From Pseudomonas putida S13.1.2 (GTDB lineage Bacteria; Pseudomonadota; Gammaproteobacteria; Pseudomonadales; Pseudomonadaceae), in NCBI RefSeq assembly GCF_000498395.2, contig NZ_CP010979.1, forward strand, positions 1,240,001 through 1,304,000: a DNA stretch of 64,000 nt, read 5' to 3'. Shown here piece by piece: positions 1 to 11,707 of the stretch (position 1 is the first letter of the stretch; the number at the start of each line of letters is the position of its first letter). The notes beneath the pieces were generated by a model. That model did no database searches and was not told where the DNA came from. It saw nothing but the letters and a program-made list of their open reading frames with translations. A program made the translations under genes and the position numbers.

Positions 1-53
1 CAGTACTGAAGTAAGGGTTGTGGGGCAGGGCGGCTGAGTCCTGTGTTGGCCTC

Positions 54-135
54 TTCGCGGGTGAACCCGCTCCCACAGGTAAAGCACAGCTTTTGAAATC
101 TGTGCGGTACCTGTGGGAGCGGGTTCACCCGCGAA
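54..135. repeat. REP-type inverted repeat pair (class with GGGTGAACCCGCTCCCAC)
   Basis: Two 28 bp arms (54-81 and 108-135) are reverse complements of each other, with a shorter inner dyad (AGCACAG/CTGTGCG). Core is TTCGCGGGTGAACCCGCTCC. This is the paired layout of Pseudomonas REP elements between genes. The 355 bases before the first gene hold only this pair, the terminator at 196 and the start region of the efflux operon. Confidence 0.85.
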
Positions 136-195
136 AGGGCCAGCTCAAGCAACCGAAACCTTTCAGCCCGCCACCGCTCCAAGCAACACCCTGTA

Positions 196-225
196 ACGGC
201 CCGGAACGCTTTCCGGGCCGTTTTC
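196..225 (+). terminator. Rho-independent terminator
   Basis: A perfect 11 bp stem (ACGGCCCGGAA, 196-206, with TTCCGGGCCGT, 211-221) and a 4-base loop are followed by a short T run. It faces the plus strand, so it most likely ends a plus-strand gene lying left of the window and isolates the efflux operon from it. Confidence 0.8.
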
Positions 226-355
226 ATTTAAAGTTCAGCGTCTTGGCAACGTCAGCCAAAGGTAAACCTCTGGTAAAGGCCCTTTGCTAAAACGATGCCA
301 TTGCTTATCGTTCACCCTCCCCAAGCCGCCATTCCGAACAAGGTTCGTTCAACCC

Positions 356-1663
356 ATGCAAGTGTCCAATTCCCGTTCCCCCCGTCGCTGGCTCGTCGGC
401 CTGCTGATCCTGCTGCTGGTGGCTGCACTGGCCTGGTGGCTGTGGCCTGCAGCAACGCCTGCGCATAAAGAAGCCGGCGGCGGGCGCGGCGGCAAGGGCA
501 TGGGCATGATGGGCGGCCGCCCGGGCTTCGGCGGCTCCAGCGAAGCGGTGCCGGTGCGCGTCGAACCGGTACGCGTGGGCGACTTCCCCCTGTATTACAA
601 GGCCCTGGGCACGGTCACCGCCACCAACACGGTCAATGTTCGCAGCCGCGTCGCTGGCGAACTGGTAAAGATTCACTTCAAGGAAGGCCAGCAGGTCAAG
701 GCCGGCGACCTGCTCGCCGAAATCGACCCACGCTCGTACCGTATCGCCTTGCAGCAGGCTGAAGGTACGCTGGCGCAAAACCAGGCGCAGCTGAAAAACG
801 CCCAGGTGGATGTAGCCCGCTATAAAGGGCTCTACGCCGAAGACAGTATTGCCAAGCAAACCCTCGATACCGCCGAAGCGCAGGTGGCGCAGTTCCAGGG
901 TCTGGTCAAGACCAACCAGGCACAGGTCAACGACGCCCGCCTGAACCTCGACTTCACCCAGATCCGTGCGCCGATCAACGGCCGCGTGGGCCTGCGCCAG
1001 CTCGACCTGGGCAACCTCGTTGCCGCCAACGACACCACGGCACTGGTGGTGATTACCCAGACCGAGCCGATCAACGTCGCCTTCACCCTGCCGGAGACCG
1101 AACTGAGCACCGTGCTGGAACGCTACCGCAGCGGCGCCAGCCTGCCGGTCGAGGCATGGGACCGCAGTGACAGCAAGCTGCAGTCCACCGGCGTGCTGGG
1201 CAGTATCGACAACCAGATCGACACCACCACCGGTACGCTCAAGTTCAAGGGCCGCTTCGAGAACAAGGACCTGGCCCTGTTCCCCAACCAGTTTGTCAAC
1301 GTGCGCCTGCTGGCCGATACCCTCAAGCAGGTGGTCATGGCCCCGGCAGCGGCCATCCAGTTTGGCAATGACGGTACCTTTGCCTATGTGGTTAACGCCG
1401 AAAACACGGTGAACGTTCGCAAGCTCAAGGTTGGCGCCAGCGATGGCGAGAACAGCGTCATCCTCGAAGGCCTGAAGGCCGGGGACCGCCTGGTGCTGGA
1501 AGGCACCGACCGCCTGCGCGAAGGCACCAAGGTGGAAGTGGTCGAAGACAGCTCGCAAGTGCCGACCACGCCTGGCCAGCACCTGCAAGGGCAGGACGCC
1601 AAGGGGGCGGCGCACACCGGTGAAGCACAACCTGGCAACGCAGCGGGCAAGGCGGGCGCATGA
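356..1663 (+). CDS. muxA: RND efflux periplasmic adaptor (MuxA/MdtA)
   Basis: Membrane-fusion subunit of a tripartite RND pump, linking the inner-membrane transporters to the outer-membrane channel. The 435-residue protein has one N-terminal membrane anchor (about residues 11-30), then a Gly/Met-rich linker (41-60), a barrel-sandwich (lipoyl-like) domain split around a helical hairpin (about 85-240), and a beta-barrel/membrane-proximal part. The ATG at 356 is chosen over an upstream in-frame TTG at 284 because it puts the anchor near the N-terminus; the Shine-Dalgarno sequence is weak. The stop overlaps the start of the next gene (ATGA). It belongs to the MuxABC-OpmB/MdtABC family by order and partner types. 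The symbol mdtA would be equally valid. No regulator gene lies beside it in the window. Confidence 0.9.
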   Translation: MQVSNSRSPRRWLVGLLILLLVAALAWWLWPAATPAHKEAGGGRGGKGMGMMGGRPGFGGSSEAVPVRVEPVRVGDFPLYYKALGTVTATNTVNVRSRVAGELVKIHFKEGQQVKAGDLLAEIDPRSYRIALQQAEGTLAQNQAQLKNAQVDVARYKGLYAEDSIAKQTLDTAEAQVAQFQGLVKTNQAQVNDARLNLDFTQIRAPINGRVGLRQLDLGNLVAANDTTALVVITQTEPINVAFTLPETELSTVLERYRSGASLPVEAWDRSDSKLQSTGVLGSIDNQIDTTTGTLKFKGRFENKDLALFPNQFVNVRLLADTLKQVVMAPAAAIQFGNDGTFAYVVNAENTVNVRKLKVGASDGENSVILEGLKAGDRLVLEGTDRLREGTKVEVVEDSSQVPTTPGQHLQGQDAKGAAHTGEAQPGNAAGKAGA

Positions 1664-4600
1664 ACCTCTCGCGCCTGTTCATCCTGCGGCCGGTCGCTAC
1701 CACGCTGAGCATGCTGGCCATCGTCCTGGCCGGCCTGATCGCTTACAAGCTGCTGCCGGTCTCCGCTCTACCGCAGGTAGATTACCCAACCATCCGCGTC
1801 ATGACCCTGTACCCCGGCGCTAGCCCGGAGGTCATGACCAGCGCTGTCACCGCACCCCTGGAGCGCCAGTTCGGCCAGATGCCCGGCCTGGAGCAAATGG
1901 CTTCGACCAGTTCCGGTGGTGCCTCGGTGCTGACCCTGCGCTTCAACCTCGACATGAACATGGACGTTGCCGAGCAGCAGGTGCAGGCTGCGATCAACGC
2001 TGCCAGCAACTTGCTGCCCAGCGACCTGCCTGCGCCGCCGGTGTACAACAAGGTCAACCCGGCCGACACCCCGGTGCTGACCCTGGCCATTTCGTCCAAG
2101 ACCATGCCGTTGCCCAAGCTCAACGACCTGGTCGATACGCGCGTGGCGCAAAAGCTTGCACAGATTAGCGGCGTGGGCATGGTCAGCATTGCCGGCGGCC
2201 AGCGCCAGGCGGTACGCATCAAGGTCAACGTCGACGCCCTGGCGGCCAACGGCCTGAACCTGGATGACGTGCGCACGCTGATCGGCGCCTCGAACGTGAA
2301 CCAGCCCAAGGGCAACTTCGATGGCCCCACCCGGGTTTCGATGCTCGATGCCAATGACCAGCTGCGTTCCCCCGAGGAATACGCCAACCTGATCCTGGCC
2401 TACAACAACGGTGCACCGCTGCGCCTGAAAGATGTGGCCGAAATCGTCGATGGCGCAGAAAACGAGCGCCTGGCCGCCTGGGCCAACGAAAACCACGCGG
2501 TGCTGCTGAACATCCAGCGCCAGCCTGGCGCCAACGTCATCGAAGTGGTCGACCGCATCAAGGAGCTGTTGCCGTCGATCACCGACAACCTGCCGGCCGG
2601 CCTCGATGTGTCGGTGCTGACCGACCGCACCCAAACCATTCGCGCCGCAGTCAAGGACGTACAGCATGAACTGCTGATCGCCATCGTCCTGGTGGTAATG
2701 GTTACCTTCGTCTTCCTGCGCCGTTTCAGCGCCACCCTCATTCCGTCGATTGCCGTGCCACTGTCACTGATCGGCACCTTCGGCGTGATGTACCTGGCCG
2801 GTTTCTCGGTGAACAACCTGACGTTGATGGCGCTGACCATTGCCACTGGTTTTGTGGTCGACGACGCCATTGTCATGCTGGAGAACATCTCCCGGCACAT
2901 CGAAGAGGGCGAGACGCCCATGCAGGCGGCGCTCAAGGGCGCCCGGCAGATCGGCTTCACCCTGATTTCGCTGACCTTCTCGCTGATTGCGGTATTGATC
3001 CCGCTGCTGTTCATGGCTGACGTGGTCGGCCGCCTGTTCCGCGAGTTCGCCATCACCCTGGCGGTGGCCATCCTGATTTCCCTGGTGGTGTCGCTGACCC
3101 TGACGCCGATGATGTGTGCCCGCTTGCTCAAGCGCGAGCCCAAGGAAGAAGACCAAGGCCGCTTCTACCGCGCCAGCGGCGCCTGGATCGACTGGTTGAT
3201 CAAACACTACGGCAACGCCCTGCAGTGGGTACTCAAGCACCAGCCGCTGACCCTGTTGGTGGCGGTGGCCAGCCTGGTGCTGACCGTGTTCCTGTACATG
3301 GTGGTGCCCAAGGGCTTTTTCCCGGTGCAGGACACCGGGGTTATCCAGGGCATTTCCGAAGCACCGCAGTCCACCTCGTTCGCCGCCATGAGCGAGCGTC
3401 AGCAGGCCCTTAGCAAGGTGATCCTGCAGGACCCTGCCGTGCAAAGCCTGTCGTCCTACATCGGCGTCGATGGCGACAACGCCACGCTCAACAGCGGCCG
3501 CTTGTTGATCAACCTCAAGCCTCACGGCGAGCGCGATGTCACTGCCAGCGAAGTCATCAGCCGCCTGCAGCCACAACTGGACCGGCTGGTGGGCATCCGC
3601 CTGTTCATGCAACCGGTGCAGGACCTGAGCATCGAGGACCGGGTCAGCCGTACCCAGTACCAGTTCAGCCTGTCATCGCCGGACGCCGACCTGCTGGCGC
3701 AGTGGAGCGGCAAGCTGGTGCAGGCGCTGCAGCAACGCGCAGAACTGGCTGATGTGGCCAGCGACCTCCAGGACAAGGGCCTGCAGGTGTACCTGGTGAT
3801 CGACCGTGACATGGCCAGCCGCTTGGGCATCAGCGTGTCGCAAATCACCAACGCCCTGTACGACGCCTTCGGCCAGCGGCAGATTTCCACCATCTACACC
3901 CAGGCCAGCCAGTACCGCGTGGTGCTGCAGTCGAAGGACGCTTCAGTGATCGGCCCGCAGGCGCTGGAGTCGATCCACGTCAAGGCCACCGATGGCGGCC
4001 AGGTGCGGCTGTCGGCGCTGGCGCGCATCGAGCAGCGCCAGGCCCAGCTGGCCATTTCCCACATCGGCCAGTTCCCGGCGGTGACCCTGTCGTTCAACCT
4101 GGCCCATGGCGCGTCGTTGGGCGAAGCCGTGCAGGTGATCGAGCAGGTGCAGCAGGACATCGGCATGCCGCTGGGGGTACAAACCCGCTTCCAGGGCGCC
4201 GCGCAGGCCTTCCAGGCGTCGCTGTCCAGCACCTTGCTGCTGATTCTGGCAGCGGTGGTGACCATGTACATCGTGCTGGGCGTGCTGTACGAAAGCTACA
4301 TCCACCCGGTGACCATCCTCTCGACCCTGCCATCGGCGGCGGTGGGTGCCTTGCTGGCCTTGCTCATCAGCGGCAACGACCTGGGCATGATCGCCATCAT
4401 CGGCATCATCCTGCTGATCGGCATCGTCAAGAAGAACGCGATCATGATGATCGACTTTGCCCTTGAGGCCGAGCGCCACCAGGGCATGAGCCCGCGCGAT
4501 GCGATTTACCAGGCGGCGCTGCTGCGCTTTCGGCCGATCCTGATGACCACCCTGGCCGCGCTGTTTGGTGCCGTGCCGCTGATGCTCGCCACCGGCTCCG

Positions 4601-4758
4601 GCGCCGAGCTGCGCCAGCCGCTGGGCCTGGTGATGGTCGGCGGGTTGCTGGTCAGCCAGGTGCTGACGCTGTTCACCACCCCGGTCATCTACCTGTATTT
4701 CGACCGCCTGGCCCGCCGCTGGCGCCCGGCCACTGACGTGAAGCAGGCCGAGGCATGA
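1660..4758 (+). CDS. muxB: RND multidrug efflux transporter, B subunit (MuxB/MdtB)
   Basis: Inner-membrane proton-driven drug exporter of the HAE1/AcrB family, 1032 residues, the usual length. It begins with the family's N-terminal helix ([19 protein letters not shown]). The TM4 proton-relay motif [12 protein letters not shown] lies near residues 396-410, and two groups of transmembrane helices flank two large periplasmic loops. The start overlaps the muxA stop by 4 bases and its own stop overlaps muxC, so translation is coupled. In known MdtBC/MuxBC pumps the two different RND proteins form one heterotrimer; the directly adjacent muxC supports that here. Confidence 0.92.
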   Translation: MNLSRLFILRPVATTLSMLAIVLAGLIAYKLLPVSALPQVDYPTIRVMTLYPGASPEVMTSAVTAPLERQFGQMPGLEQMASTSSGGASVLTLRFNLDMNMDVAEQQVQAAINAASNLLPSDLPAPPVYNKVNPADTPVLTLAISSKTMPLPKLNDLVDTRVAQKLAQISGVGMVSIAGGQRQAVRIKVNVDALAANGLNLDDVRTLIGASNVNQPKGNFDGPTRVSMLDANDQLRSPEEYANLILAYNNGAPLRLKDVAEIVDGAENERLAAWANENHAVLLNIQRQPGANVIEVVDRIKELLPSITDNLPAGLDVSVLTDRTQTIRAAVKDVQHELLIAIVLVVMVTFVFLRRFSATLIPSIAVPLSLIGTFGVMYLAGFSVNNLTLMALTIATGFVVDDAIVMLENISRHIEEGETPMQAALKGARQIGFTLISLTFSLIAVLIPLLFMADVVGRLFREFAITLAVAILISLVVSLTLTPMMCARLLKREPKEEDQGRFYRASGAWIDWLIKHYGNALQWVLKHQPLTLLVAVASLVLTVFLYMVVPKGFFPVQDTGVIQGISEAPQSTSFAAMSERQQALSKVILQDPAVQSLSSYIGVDGDNATLNSGRLLINLKPHGERDVTASEVISRLQPQLDRLVGIRLFMQPVQDLSIEDRVSRTQYQFSLSSPDADLLAQWSGKLVQALQQRAELADVASDLQDKGLQVYLVIDRDMASRLGISVSQITNALYDAFGQRQISTIYTQASQYRVVLQSKDASVIGPQALESIHVKATDGGQVRLSALARIEQRQAQLAISHIGQFPAVTLSFNLAHGASLGEAVQVIEQVQQDIGMPLGVQTRFQGAAQAFQASLSSTLLLILAAVVTMYIVLGVLYESYIHPVTILSTLPSAAVGALLALLISGNDLGMIAIIGIILLIGIVKKNAIMMIDFALEAERHQGMSPRDAIYQAALLRFRPILMTTLAALFGAVPLMLATGSGAELRQPLGLVMVGGLLVSQVLTLFTTPVIYLYFDRLARRWRPATDVKQAEA

Positions 4759-7700
4759 ACCTGTCCGGTCCTTTCATCCGTCGCCCGGTAGCGACCATGC
4801 TGCTGAGCCTGGCGATCATGCTGCTGGGCGGCGTCAGCTTCGGCCTGTTGCCCGTGGCACCGCTGCCACAGATGGACTTCCCGGTAATCGTGGTGTCGGC
4901 CAACTTGTCCGGCGCCAGCCCGGAGGTCATGGCCTCCACCGTGGCCACGCCACTGGAGCGCAAGCTGGGCAGCATCGCTGGCGTGACCACGCTGACCAGC
5001 AGCTCCAACCAGGGCTCCACGCGGGTCATCATCGGCTTCGAAATGGGCCGCGACATCGACGGCGCGGCGCGCGAGGTGCAGGCAGCGATCAACGCCACCC
5101 GCAACCTGCTGCCCAGCGGCATGCGCAGCATGCCCACCTACAAGAAGATCAACCCGTCGCAAGCACCGATCATGGTGCTGTCGCTGACGTCGGACGTGCT
5201 GCAGAAAGGCCAGCTGTACGACTTGGCCGACACCATCCTGTCGCAGAGCCTGGCCCAGGTGTCGGGGGTAGGGGAGGTGCAGATCGGCGGCAGTTCGCTG
5301 CCGGCGGTGCGCATTGCCGTCGAGCCGCAATTGCTCAACCAGTACGGCGTGTCGCTGGATGATGTGCGGACGGCCGTGTCTAACGCCAACCAGCGCCGGC
5401 CCATGGGCTTTGTCGAGGATGCCGAGCGTAACTGGCAGGTGAGGGCCAACGACCAGCTGGAAAGCGCCAAGGATTACGAGCCGGTGGTGATTCGCCAGCA
5501 GAACGGCACCATCCTGCGCCTGTCCGACGTGGCTACCATTACCGATGGCGTGGAGAACCGCTACAACAGCGGTTTCTTCAATGACCAGAGCGCGGTGCTG
5601 CTGGTGGTCAACCGCCAGACCGGTGCCAACATCATCGAAACGGTCGACCAGATCAAGGCGCAGTTGCCAGCCCTGCAGTCGTTGCTGCCGGCCAGTGTGC
5701 AGCTGAACGTGGCGATGGACCGCTCGCCGGTGATCAAGGCCACCCTGAAGGAGGCCGAACACACCCTGCTGATCGCTGTGGTGCTGGTTATCCTGGTGGT
5801 GTACCTGTTCCTGGGCAGCCTGCGCGCCTCTCTGATCCCCAGCCTGGCAGTGCCAGTCTCGCTGGTGGGTACTTTTGCGGTCATGTACCTGTGCGGCTTC
5901 TCGCTCAACAACCTGTCGCTGATGGCGTTGATCCTCGCCACTGGCCTGGTGGTGGACGACGCCATCGTTGTGCTGGAGAACATCTCGCGGCACATCGAGG
6001 GCGGCCAGCCGCCGATGAAGGCGGCCTTCCTGGGGGCCAGGGAGGTGGGCTTCACCTTGCTGTCGATGAACGTGTCGCTGGTGGCGGTGTTCGTCTCCAT
6101 CCTGTTCATGGGCGGCATCGTGCGCAACCTGTTCCAGGAGTTCTCGATCACACTGGCGGCGGCGATCATCGTGTCGCTGGTGGTATCGCTGACCCTCACG
6201 CCGATGCTGTGCGCCCGCTGGCTCAAACCACACCAGGCCGAGCAGACCCGCGTGCAGCGCTGGAGCGACAAGGTGCACCAGCGCATGGTCAACGCCTATG
6301 ACCGCAGCCTGGGCTGGGTCTTGCGCCACAAGCGCCTGACCCTGCTCAGCCTGCTGGCGACCATCGGGATCAACATCGCCCTGTACGTGGTGGTGCCCAA
6401 GACGCTGATGCCCCAACAGGACACCGGCCAGCTGATGGGCTTTATCCGCGGTGACGACGGCCTGTCGTTCACCGTGATGCAACCGAAAATGGAAATCTAC
6501 CGCCGCGCCTTGCTCGCGGACCCGGCCGTGCAGAGTGTTGCCGGTTTCATCGGTGGCAACAGCGGCACCAACAATGCCATGGTGCTGGTGCGCCTCAAGC
6601 CGATCAACGAGCGCAAGATCGATGCGCAGAAGGTGATCGAGCGCCTGCGCAAGGAAATGCCCAAAGTGCCAGGCGGCCGGCTGTTCCTGATGGCCGACCA
6701 GGACTTGCAACTGGGTGGTGGGGGGCGCGACCAGTCCTCGTCGCAGTACCTGTATACCCTGCAGAGCGGCGACCTGGCGGCATTGCGCCAGTGGTTCCCC
6801 AAGGTGGTCGCGGCGCTGCGTGCATTGCCGGAGTTGACCGCCATCGACGCCCGCGACGGTTCCGGTACCCAGCAGGTGACGCTGGTGGTCGACCGTGACC
6901 AGGCCAAGCGCCTGGGCATCGACATGGACATGGTGACCACGGTACTGAACAACGCCTACAGCCAGCGGCAGATCTCCACCATCTACGACAGCCTCAACCA
7001 GTACCAGGTGGAGCTGGAAATCAACCCGAAATACGCCTGGGACCCGAGCACCCTTGAGCAAGTACAGGTAATCACCGCTGACGGCGCCCGCGTGCCGCTG
7101 TCGACCATTGCCCGCTACGAGAACAGCCTGGCCAACGACCGGGTCAGCCACGAAGGCCAGTTCGCCTCGGAAGACATCGCCTTCGACGTCGCCGAAGGCT
7201 ACAGCCCCGACCAGGCCATGGCGGCGGTGGAGCGCGCGGTGGCCAAGCTGGGCTTGCCCGAGGAGGTGATTGCCAAGCTCGGCGGTACTGCCGATGCCTT
7301 TGCCAAGACCCAGCAGGGCCAGCCATTCATGATCCTCGGCGCGCTGCTGCTGGTGTACCTGGTGCTGGGCATTCTTTATGAAAGCTACATCCACCCGCTG
7401 ACCATTCTGTCGACACTGCCTTCGGCAGGCGTCGGTGCCTTGCTGACGTTGTACGTCACCGGTGGCGAATTCAGCCTGATCTCGCTGCTGGGGCTGTTCC
7501 TGCTGATCGGTGTGGTGAAGAAGAACGCCATCTTGATGATCGACCTGGCCTTGCAGCTGGAGCGTCACCAGGGCCTGTCGCCGGAAGAGTCGATCCGCCG
7601 GGCCTGCCTGCTGCGGCTGCGACCGATCCTGATGACCACCATTGCAGCCATCCTTGGCGCCTTGCCGCTGCTGCTAAGCCACGCCGAAGGCGCGGAAATG

Positions 7701-7862
7701 CGCCAGCCACTGGGCCTGACCATCATTGGTGGCCTGGTGTTCAGCCAGGTGCTCACCCTTTATACGACGCCGGTTGTCTACCTGTACCTGGACCGCCTGC
7801 GCCACCGTTTCAACCGTTGGCGCGGCGTGCGCACCGACGTCGCCCTGGAAACCCCGCTATGA
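4755..7862 (+). CDS. muxC: RND multidrug efflux transporter, C subunit (MuxC/MdtC)
   Basis: Second RND pump subunit, 1035 residues, related to but distinct from the one before it. It starts with [20 protein letters not shown] and carries the TM4 relay motif [12 protein letters not shown] near residue 396. The C-terminal membrane block contains [22 protein letters not shown], which matches the equivalent part of MuxB. It overlaps both neighbours by 4 bases (ATGA), a layout that favours fixed stoichiometry. The predicted role is drug and detergent export as a heterotrimer with MuxB. Confidence 0.92.
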   Translation: MNLSGPFIRRPVATMLLSLAIMLLGGVSFGLLPVAPLPQMDFPVIVVSANLSGASPEVMASTVATPLERKLGSIAGVTTLTSSSNQGSTRVIIGFEMGRDIDGAAREVQAAINATRNLLPSGMRSMPTYKKINPSQAPIMVLSLTSDVLQKGQLYDLADTILSQSLAQVSGVGEVQIGGSSLPAVRIAVEPQLLNQYGVSLDDVRTAVSNANQRRPMGFVEDAERNWQVRANDQLESAKDYEPVVIRQQNGTILRLSDVATITDGVENRYNSGFFNDQSAVLLVVNRQTGANIIETVDQIKAQLPALQSLLPASVQLNVAMDRSPVIKATLKEAEHTLLIAVVLVILVVYLFLGSLRASLIPSLAVPVSLVGTFAVMYLCGFSLNNLSLMALILATGLVVDDAIVVLENISRHIEGGQPPMKAAFLGAREVGFTLLSMNVSLVAVFVSILFMGGIVRNLFQEFSITLAAAIIVSLVVSLTLTPMLCARWLKPHQAEQTRVQRWSDKVHQRMVNAYDRSLGWVLRHKRLTLLSLLATIGINIALYVVVPKTLMPQQDTGQLMGFIRGDDGLSFTVMQPKMEIYRRALLADPAVQSVAGFIGGNSGTNNAMVLVRLKPINERKIDAQKVIERLRKEMPKVPGGRLFLMADQDLQLGGGGRDQSSSQYLYTLQSGDLAALRQWFPKVVAALRALPELTAIDARDGSGTQQVTLVVDRDQAKRLGIDMDMVTTVLNNAYSQRQISTIYDSLNQYQVELEINPKYAWDPSTLEQVQVITADGARVPLSTIARYENSLANDRVSHEGQFASEDIAFDVAEGYSPDQAMAAVERAVAKLGLPEEVIAKLGGTADAFAKTQQGQPFMILGALLLVYLVLGILYESYIHPLTILSTLPSAGVGALLTLYVTGGEFSLISLLGLFLLIGVVKKNAILMIDLALQLERHQGLSPEESIRRACLLRLRPILMTTIAAILGALPLLLSHAEGAEMRQPLGLTIIGGLVFSQVLTLYTTPVVYLYLDRLRHRFNRWRGVRTDVALETPL

Positions 7863-9349
7863 CTTTTGCCCAGACCCCACTTCACCGTGCGCTGCAAGCG
7901 TTGACCCGAGGGCGTGGCTCGCGCCTGCTCGGCGCCGGGTTGTGCGTGGCCTTGCTCAGTGCCTGTACCTTGAGCCCGGACTACCACCGCCCCGAGCTGA
8001 ACAGCACGGCGGCGCAGTTCAAACACGCTGAAGGCTGGACCCAGGCCACGCCGTCCGATGCCATCGCCCGCGGCGACTGGTGGGAAATCTACGGCGATGC
8101 AGGGCTCAATGCGCTGGTCGAGGAGCTTAATCGCAGCAACCAGACCGTGGCGCAATCAGAAGCGCAGTACCGCCAGGCTCAGGCGCTGGTGCGCAGCAGC
8201 CGTGCGGCGCTGTTTCCCAGCCTGGACCTGAGCGCTGGCAAGAACCGCTCGGCGCAGGGTACCGGCAGCTCCAGTTCCAGCCTGTCCAACAACAGCAGTG
8301 GTATTCGCAACACCTACACCGCGCAGTTGGGCGTGAGTTGGGAAATCGACCTGTGGGGCAAGCTGCGCGAAACCATGAATGCCAACGAGGCCAGCGCTGA
8401 AGCCAGCTTCGCCGACCTTGCTTCGATCCGCTTGAGCCAGCAATCGGAGCTGGTGCAGAACTACCTGCAATTGCGTGTTATCGATGAGCAGAAACGTTTG
8501 CTGGAAGCCACCGTGGCGGCCTATGAGCGCTCGCTGCGAATGACCGAAAACCAGTACCGCGCCGGTGTCTCCGGGCCGGATGCCGTGGCCCAGGCACGCA
8601 CCCAGCTCAAAAGCACCCAGGCTGACCTGATCGACCTGATCTGGCAGCGTGCGCAGTTCGAGAACGCCATCGCTGTGCTGCTGGGCAAGACCCCGGCCGA
8701 CTTTGCCCTGGCTGACAGCAAGGCTATCCCGGCATTACCGGTAATTCCGGTGTCGCTGCCTTCGCAACTGCTGGAACGTCGCCCGGACATTGCTGCTGCC
8801 GAACGCAACGTGATGGCGGCCAACGCCAATATTGGCGTGTCGCGGGCTGCGTACTTCCCCGACCTCAGCCTGAGCATGAGTGGCGGTTATTCCAGCAGCA
8901 GCTTCAGCAACTGGATCGAGCTGCCCAACCGCTACTGGTCGGTAGGCCCGCAGCTGGCGCTGACCCTGTTCGACGCCGGCAAGCGCAGCGCCGAGGTGGA
9001 CCGCACGGTGGCGGTGTATGACCAGACCGTGGCGCAGTATCGTCAGACTGTGCTGGACGGCTTCAAGGAAGTGGAAAACCTGCTGGTGCAGTTGAAGGTG
9101 TACGGCGATGAAGCGGTGGTGCGCCAGGAGGCGCTGGACGCCGCACGCGAGTCGCTGCGCCTGACCGAGAACCAGTACCGCGCCGGGTTGATCGGCTACC
9201 TGGACGTAGTCAACGTGCAGACCACGGCACTGAGCAACGAGCGCAGCGTGCTGAACCTGTTGCAAGGGCGCTTGGTGGCCAGTGTGCAGTTGGTGGCCGC
9301 ATTGGGCGGCGGCTGGGATGCAGAACAAGCCTTTGCCGAGCAGGACTGA
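7859..9349 (+). CDS. opmB: Outer-membrane efflux channel lipoprotein (OpmB, OprM/TolC family)
   Basis: Outer-membrane factor that completes the MuxABC pump. The ATG at 7859 overlaps the muxC stop (ATGA); the protein is 496 residues. A lipoprotein signal ends in the lipobox LLSAC with the acylated Cys at residue 36. Two homologous OEP repeats follow; each carries the phrase LTENQYRAG or its near copy MTENQYRAG, reflecting the internal duplication of this family. The conserved LLERRPDIAAAERNVMAANANIG is also present. The gene ends the operon and is followed by a REP pair rather than a clear terminator. Confidence 0.92.
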   Translation: MTFAQTPLHRALQALTRGRGSRLLGAGLCVALLSACTLSPDYHRPELNSTAAQFKHAEGWTQATPSDAIARGDWWEIYGDAGLNALVEELNRSNQTVAQSEAQYRQAQALVRSSRAALFPSLDLSAGKNRSAQGTGSSSSSLSNNSSGIRNTYTAQLGVSWEIDLWGKLRETMNANEASAEASFADLASIRLSQQSELVQNYLQLRVIDEQKRLLEATVAAYERSLRMTENQYRAGVSGPDAVAQARTQLKSTQADLIDLIWQRAQFENAIAVLLGKTPADFALADSKAIPALPVIPVSLPSQLLERRPDIAAAERNVMAANANIGVSRAAYFPDLSLSMSGGYSSSSFSNWIELPNRYWSVGPQLALTLFDAGKRSAEVDRTVAVYDQTVAQYRQTVLDGFKEVENLLVQLKVYGDEAVVRQEALDAARESLRLTENQYRAGLIGYLDVVNVQTTALSNERSVLNLLQGRLVASVQLVAALGGGWDAEQAFAEQD

Positions 9350-9371
9350 CCTTACCCATAAACGTGTACCC

Positions 9372-9487
9372 CTGTAGGAGCGGCCTTGTGTCGCGATCGG
9401 GCCGCAAAGCGGCCCCAATTTTGTGTGAAAACATAGATTGCTGGGGCCGCTCTGCGGCCCGATCGCGACACAAGGCCGCTCCTACAG
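9372..9487. repeat. REP-type inverted repeat pair (class GGAGCGGCCTTGTGTCGCGA)
   Basis: Long arms starting CTGTAGGAGCGGCCTTGTG and ending in the reverse complement CTACAG lie between opmB and the GGDEF/EAL gene. The inner parts (GGCCGCAAAGCGGCC and GGGGCCGCTCTGCGGCCC) form secondary hairpins. The same class recurs at 27647, 34490 and 53042. Confidence 0.85.
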
Positions 9488-9619
9488 AGATCGCGTGCAG
9501 GTTGGGGCGTGGCGTCTATTGGATCCATTCCCATTCGCAAAAACCCCGTGCGTTTCGCCTAAGCTTGAGTACAATCGTCAGCTTTTGCCGGGCCCCCCGT
9601 CCCGTCGCTGGAACTCCCA

Positions 9620-11707
9620 ATGCTGACCGGTAGCTACTCCTCTTCGCTGGTGTTGATTTCGCTGTGCGTGGCGATCCTGGCGTCCTACACCGCCCTTGAC
9701 CTGACTGGCCGCATCGCCACGGCCAAGGGCCGCGCTGCCTACTTGTGGATGGGAGGCGGCGCGCTGGCCATGGGCATCGGCGTGTGGTCGATGCACTTCA
9801 TCGGCATGCTCGCGTTCAGCCTGCCCATCGACCTGGGCTATGACCTGGCCCTTACCGCGTTCTCGCTGCTGATCGCCGTCCTGTCCTCGGGTTTTGCCCT
9901 GTGGCTGGTGAGCCAGCCGAGCTTGCCGTGCCTGCAACTGGGTTTTGGCGCGCTGATCATGGGCGCCGGCATTGCCTGCATGCACTACACCGGCATGGCC
10001 GCAATGCGCATGCTGCCGGGCATCGATTACGACCCGACGTTGTTCGGTGCCTCGCTGCTGATTGCCGTGGGCGCCTCGGCGGCGGCGTTGTGGATTGCCT
10101 TCCGCCTGCGCCGGCACACCCCGTATGTGCGGCAGATCCGTGGTCTGGCCGCGGTGGTCATGGGCATTGCCATCGTTGGCATGCATTACACCGGCATGGC
10201 GGCGGCGAATTTCCCCGCAGGCAGCTTCTGTGGTGCGCTGGGCGACGGGCTGCAGGGCGACGGCCTGGTGTATCTGGTGCTGATCACCACCCTGGCGGTG
10301 CTGGCGGTGGCCTTGCTAACCTCGGTGCTGGACGCCCGCCTGGAGGCACGCACCGCCGAGCTGGCCCGTTCGCTGACACTGGCCAACCAGGAACTGACCC
10401 AGCTGGCCCTGCACGACACCCTTACCGATCTGCCCAACCGTACCCTGCTGGCCGACCGCATCGAGCAGGCCATCGCCAAGGTGGCGGAGCAGGGCGGCTG
10501 TTTTGCCCTGATGTTCATCGATCTGGACGGCTTCAAGCCGGTCAACGATGCCTTTGGTCACCATATTGGTGATCTGCTGCTCAAGGCCGTGGCGGCGCGC
10601 CTGCGCGGCCACCTGCACAGCCAGGACACCCTGGCGCGCATCGGCGGCGACGAATTCGTGCTACTGGTAGAGCTGCAGGAACCTGATGATGCCATGGACG
10701 TGGCGGTCAAGCAGGTGAACCTGGTGTCGCGGCCATTCCGCGTGGCCGAGCACGACCTGCAGCTGTCGGCGAGCCTGGGCATCGTCCTGTACCCCGGCAA
10801 CGGCCAGGACCAGCACGAGTTGTTGCGCAATGCCGATGCTGCCATGTACCACGCCAAGAGCGCGGGCAAGAACGGCTACAGCTTCTTTGATGTGTCGATG
10901 AACAGCAACGCACGTCAGCAACTGCAACTGCTGCAGGACCTGCGCCAGGCCCTGGAGCAAGGCCAGTTCCGCTTGCATTACCAGCCCAAGTTCGACGCCC
11001 AGGCCTGCCTGCCGATTGGTGCCGAGGCTTTGTTGCGCTGGGAGCACCCGCAGCACGGCCTGTTGCTGCCCGACCGCTTCATAGGCCTGGCGGAAAAGAC
11101 CGGCCTGATCATACCGATCGGTGAGTGGGTACTTGACGAAGCCTGCCGGCAGATGCGGCATTGGCTGGATGAGGGGCACGAGGGCTGGCGCATGGCGGTG
11201 AACCTGTCGGCCATCCAGTTCTGTCATGCAGGGCTGGTCGAAAGTGTGGCCCGGGCCCTGCAGGAGAACGGGCTGCCGGCCAATTGCCTGACCCTGGAAA
11301 TTACCGAAACCACCGCCATGCACGACGCCGATGCCAGCCTGACCGTGCTGCAACGCCTGTCCGACATGGGCGTGGACCTGTCCATCGATGATTTTGGCAC
11401 CGGCTACTCCAGCCTGATGTACCTCAAGCGCCTGCCGGCCAACGAGCTGAAGATCGACCGTGGCTTCGTGCGAGACCTGGAGCAGGACAGTGACGATGCA
11501 GCGATTGTCTCGGCAATCGTCGCATTGGGCCAGGCACTGGGCCTGCGCATCGTTGCCGAAGGTGTGGAAACCGACAAGCAGCAGGACTTCCTGACCCGAC
11601 TGGGCTGTGATTCGCTGCAAGGATACCTGCTGGGGCAGCCGGTACCGGCCGAGCAGTTCATGGGCAAGTTGCAGGCCTTGCGCCAGGACAAGAGCGTTGC
11701 AGGCTAA
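9620..11707 (+). CDS. MHYT-GGDEF-EAL membrane c-di-GMP cyclase/phosphodiesterase
   Basis: Predicted bifunctional c-di-GMP enzyme, 695 residues. The N-terminal integral membrane sensor has three MHYT-type motifs, MHFIGM (near 57), MHYTGM (near 119) and MHYTGM (near 186), proposed in the family to bind a metal and sense a gas or redox signal. A GGDEF domain follows with intact RIGGDEF (near 339), then an EAL domain with EALLRWEHP (near 469) and DDFGTGYSS (near 589). Both catalytic motifs look complete, so the net activity cannot be read from sequence. The ATG at 9620 is preceded by a weak GGAA. Its stop codon overlaps the stop of the convergent DUF1652 gene. Confidence 0.93.
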   Translation: MLTGSYSSSLVLISLCVAILASYTALDLTGRIATAKGRAAYLWMGGGALAMGIGVWSMHFIGMLAFSLPIDLGYDLALTAFSLLIAVLSSGFALWLVSQPSLPCLQLGFGALIMGAGIACMHYTGMAAMRMLPGIDYDPTLFGASLLIAVGASAAALWIAFRLRRHTPYVRQIRGLAAVVMGIAIVGMHYTGMAAANFPAGSFCGALGDGLQGDGLVYLVLITTLAVLAVALLTSVLDARLEARTAELARSLTLANQELTQLALHDTLTDLPNRTLLADRIEQAIAKVAEQGGCFALMFIDLDGFKPVNDAFGHHIGDLLLKAVAARLRGHLHSQDTLARIGGDEFVLLVELQEPDDAMDVAVKQVNLVSRPFRVAEHDLQLSASLGIVLYPGNGQDQHELLRNADAAMYHAKSAGKNGYSFFDVSMNSNARQQLQLLQDLRQALEQGQFRLHYQPKFDAQACLPIGAEALLRWEHPQHGLLLPDRFIGLAEKTGLIIPIGEWVLDEACRQMRHWLDEGHEGWRMAVNLSAIQFCHAGLVESVARALQENGLPANCLTLEITETTAMHDADASLTVLQRLSDMGVDLSIDDFGTGYSSLMYLKRLPANELKIDRGFVRDLEQDSDDAAIVSAIVALGQALGLRIVAEGVETDKQQDFLTRLGCDSLQGYLLGQPVPAEQFMGKLQALRQDKSVAG

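Noticed and set aside
4689..7568. 959-codon open frame on the minus strand, antisense to muxC
   Set aside because: It mirrors the codon bias of the real plus-strand RND gene. The translation is His/Gln/Arg-rich low-complexity text with no recognisable domain.
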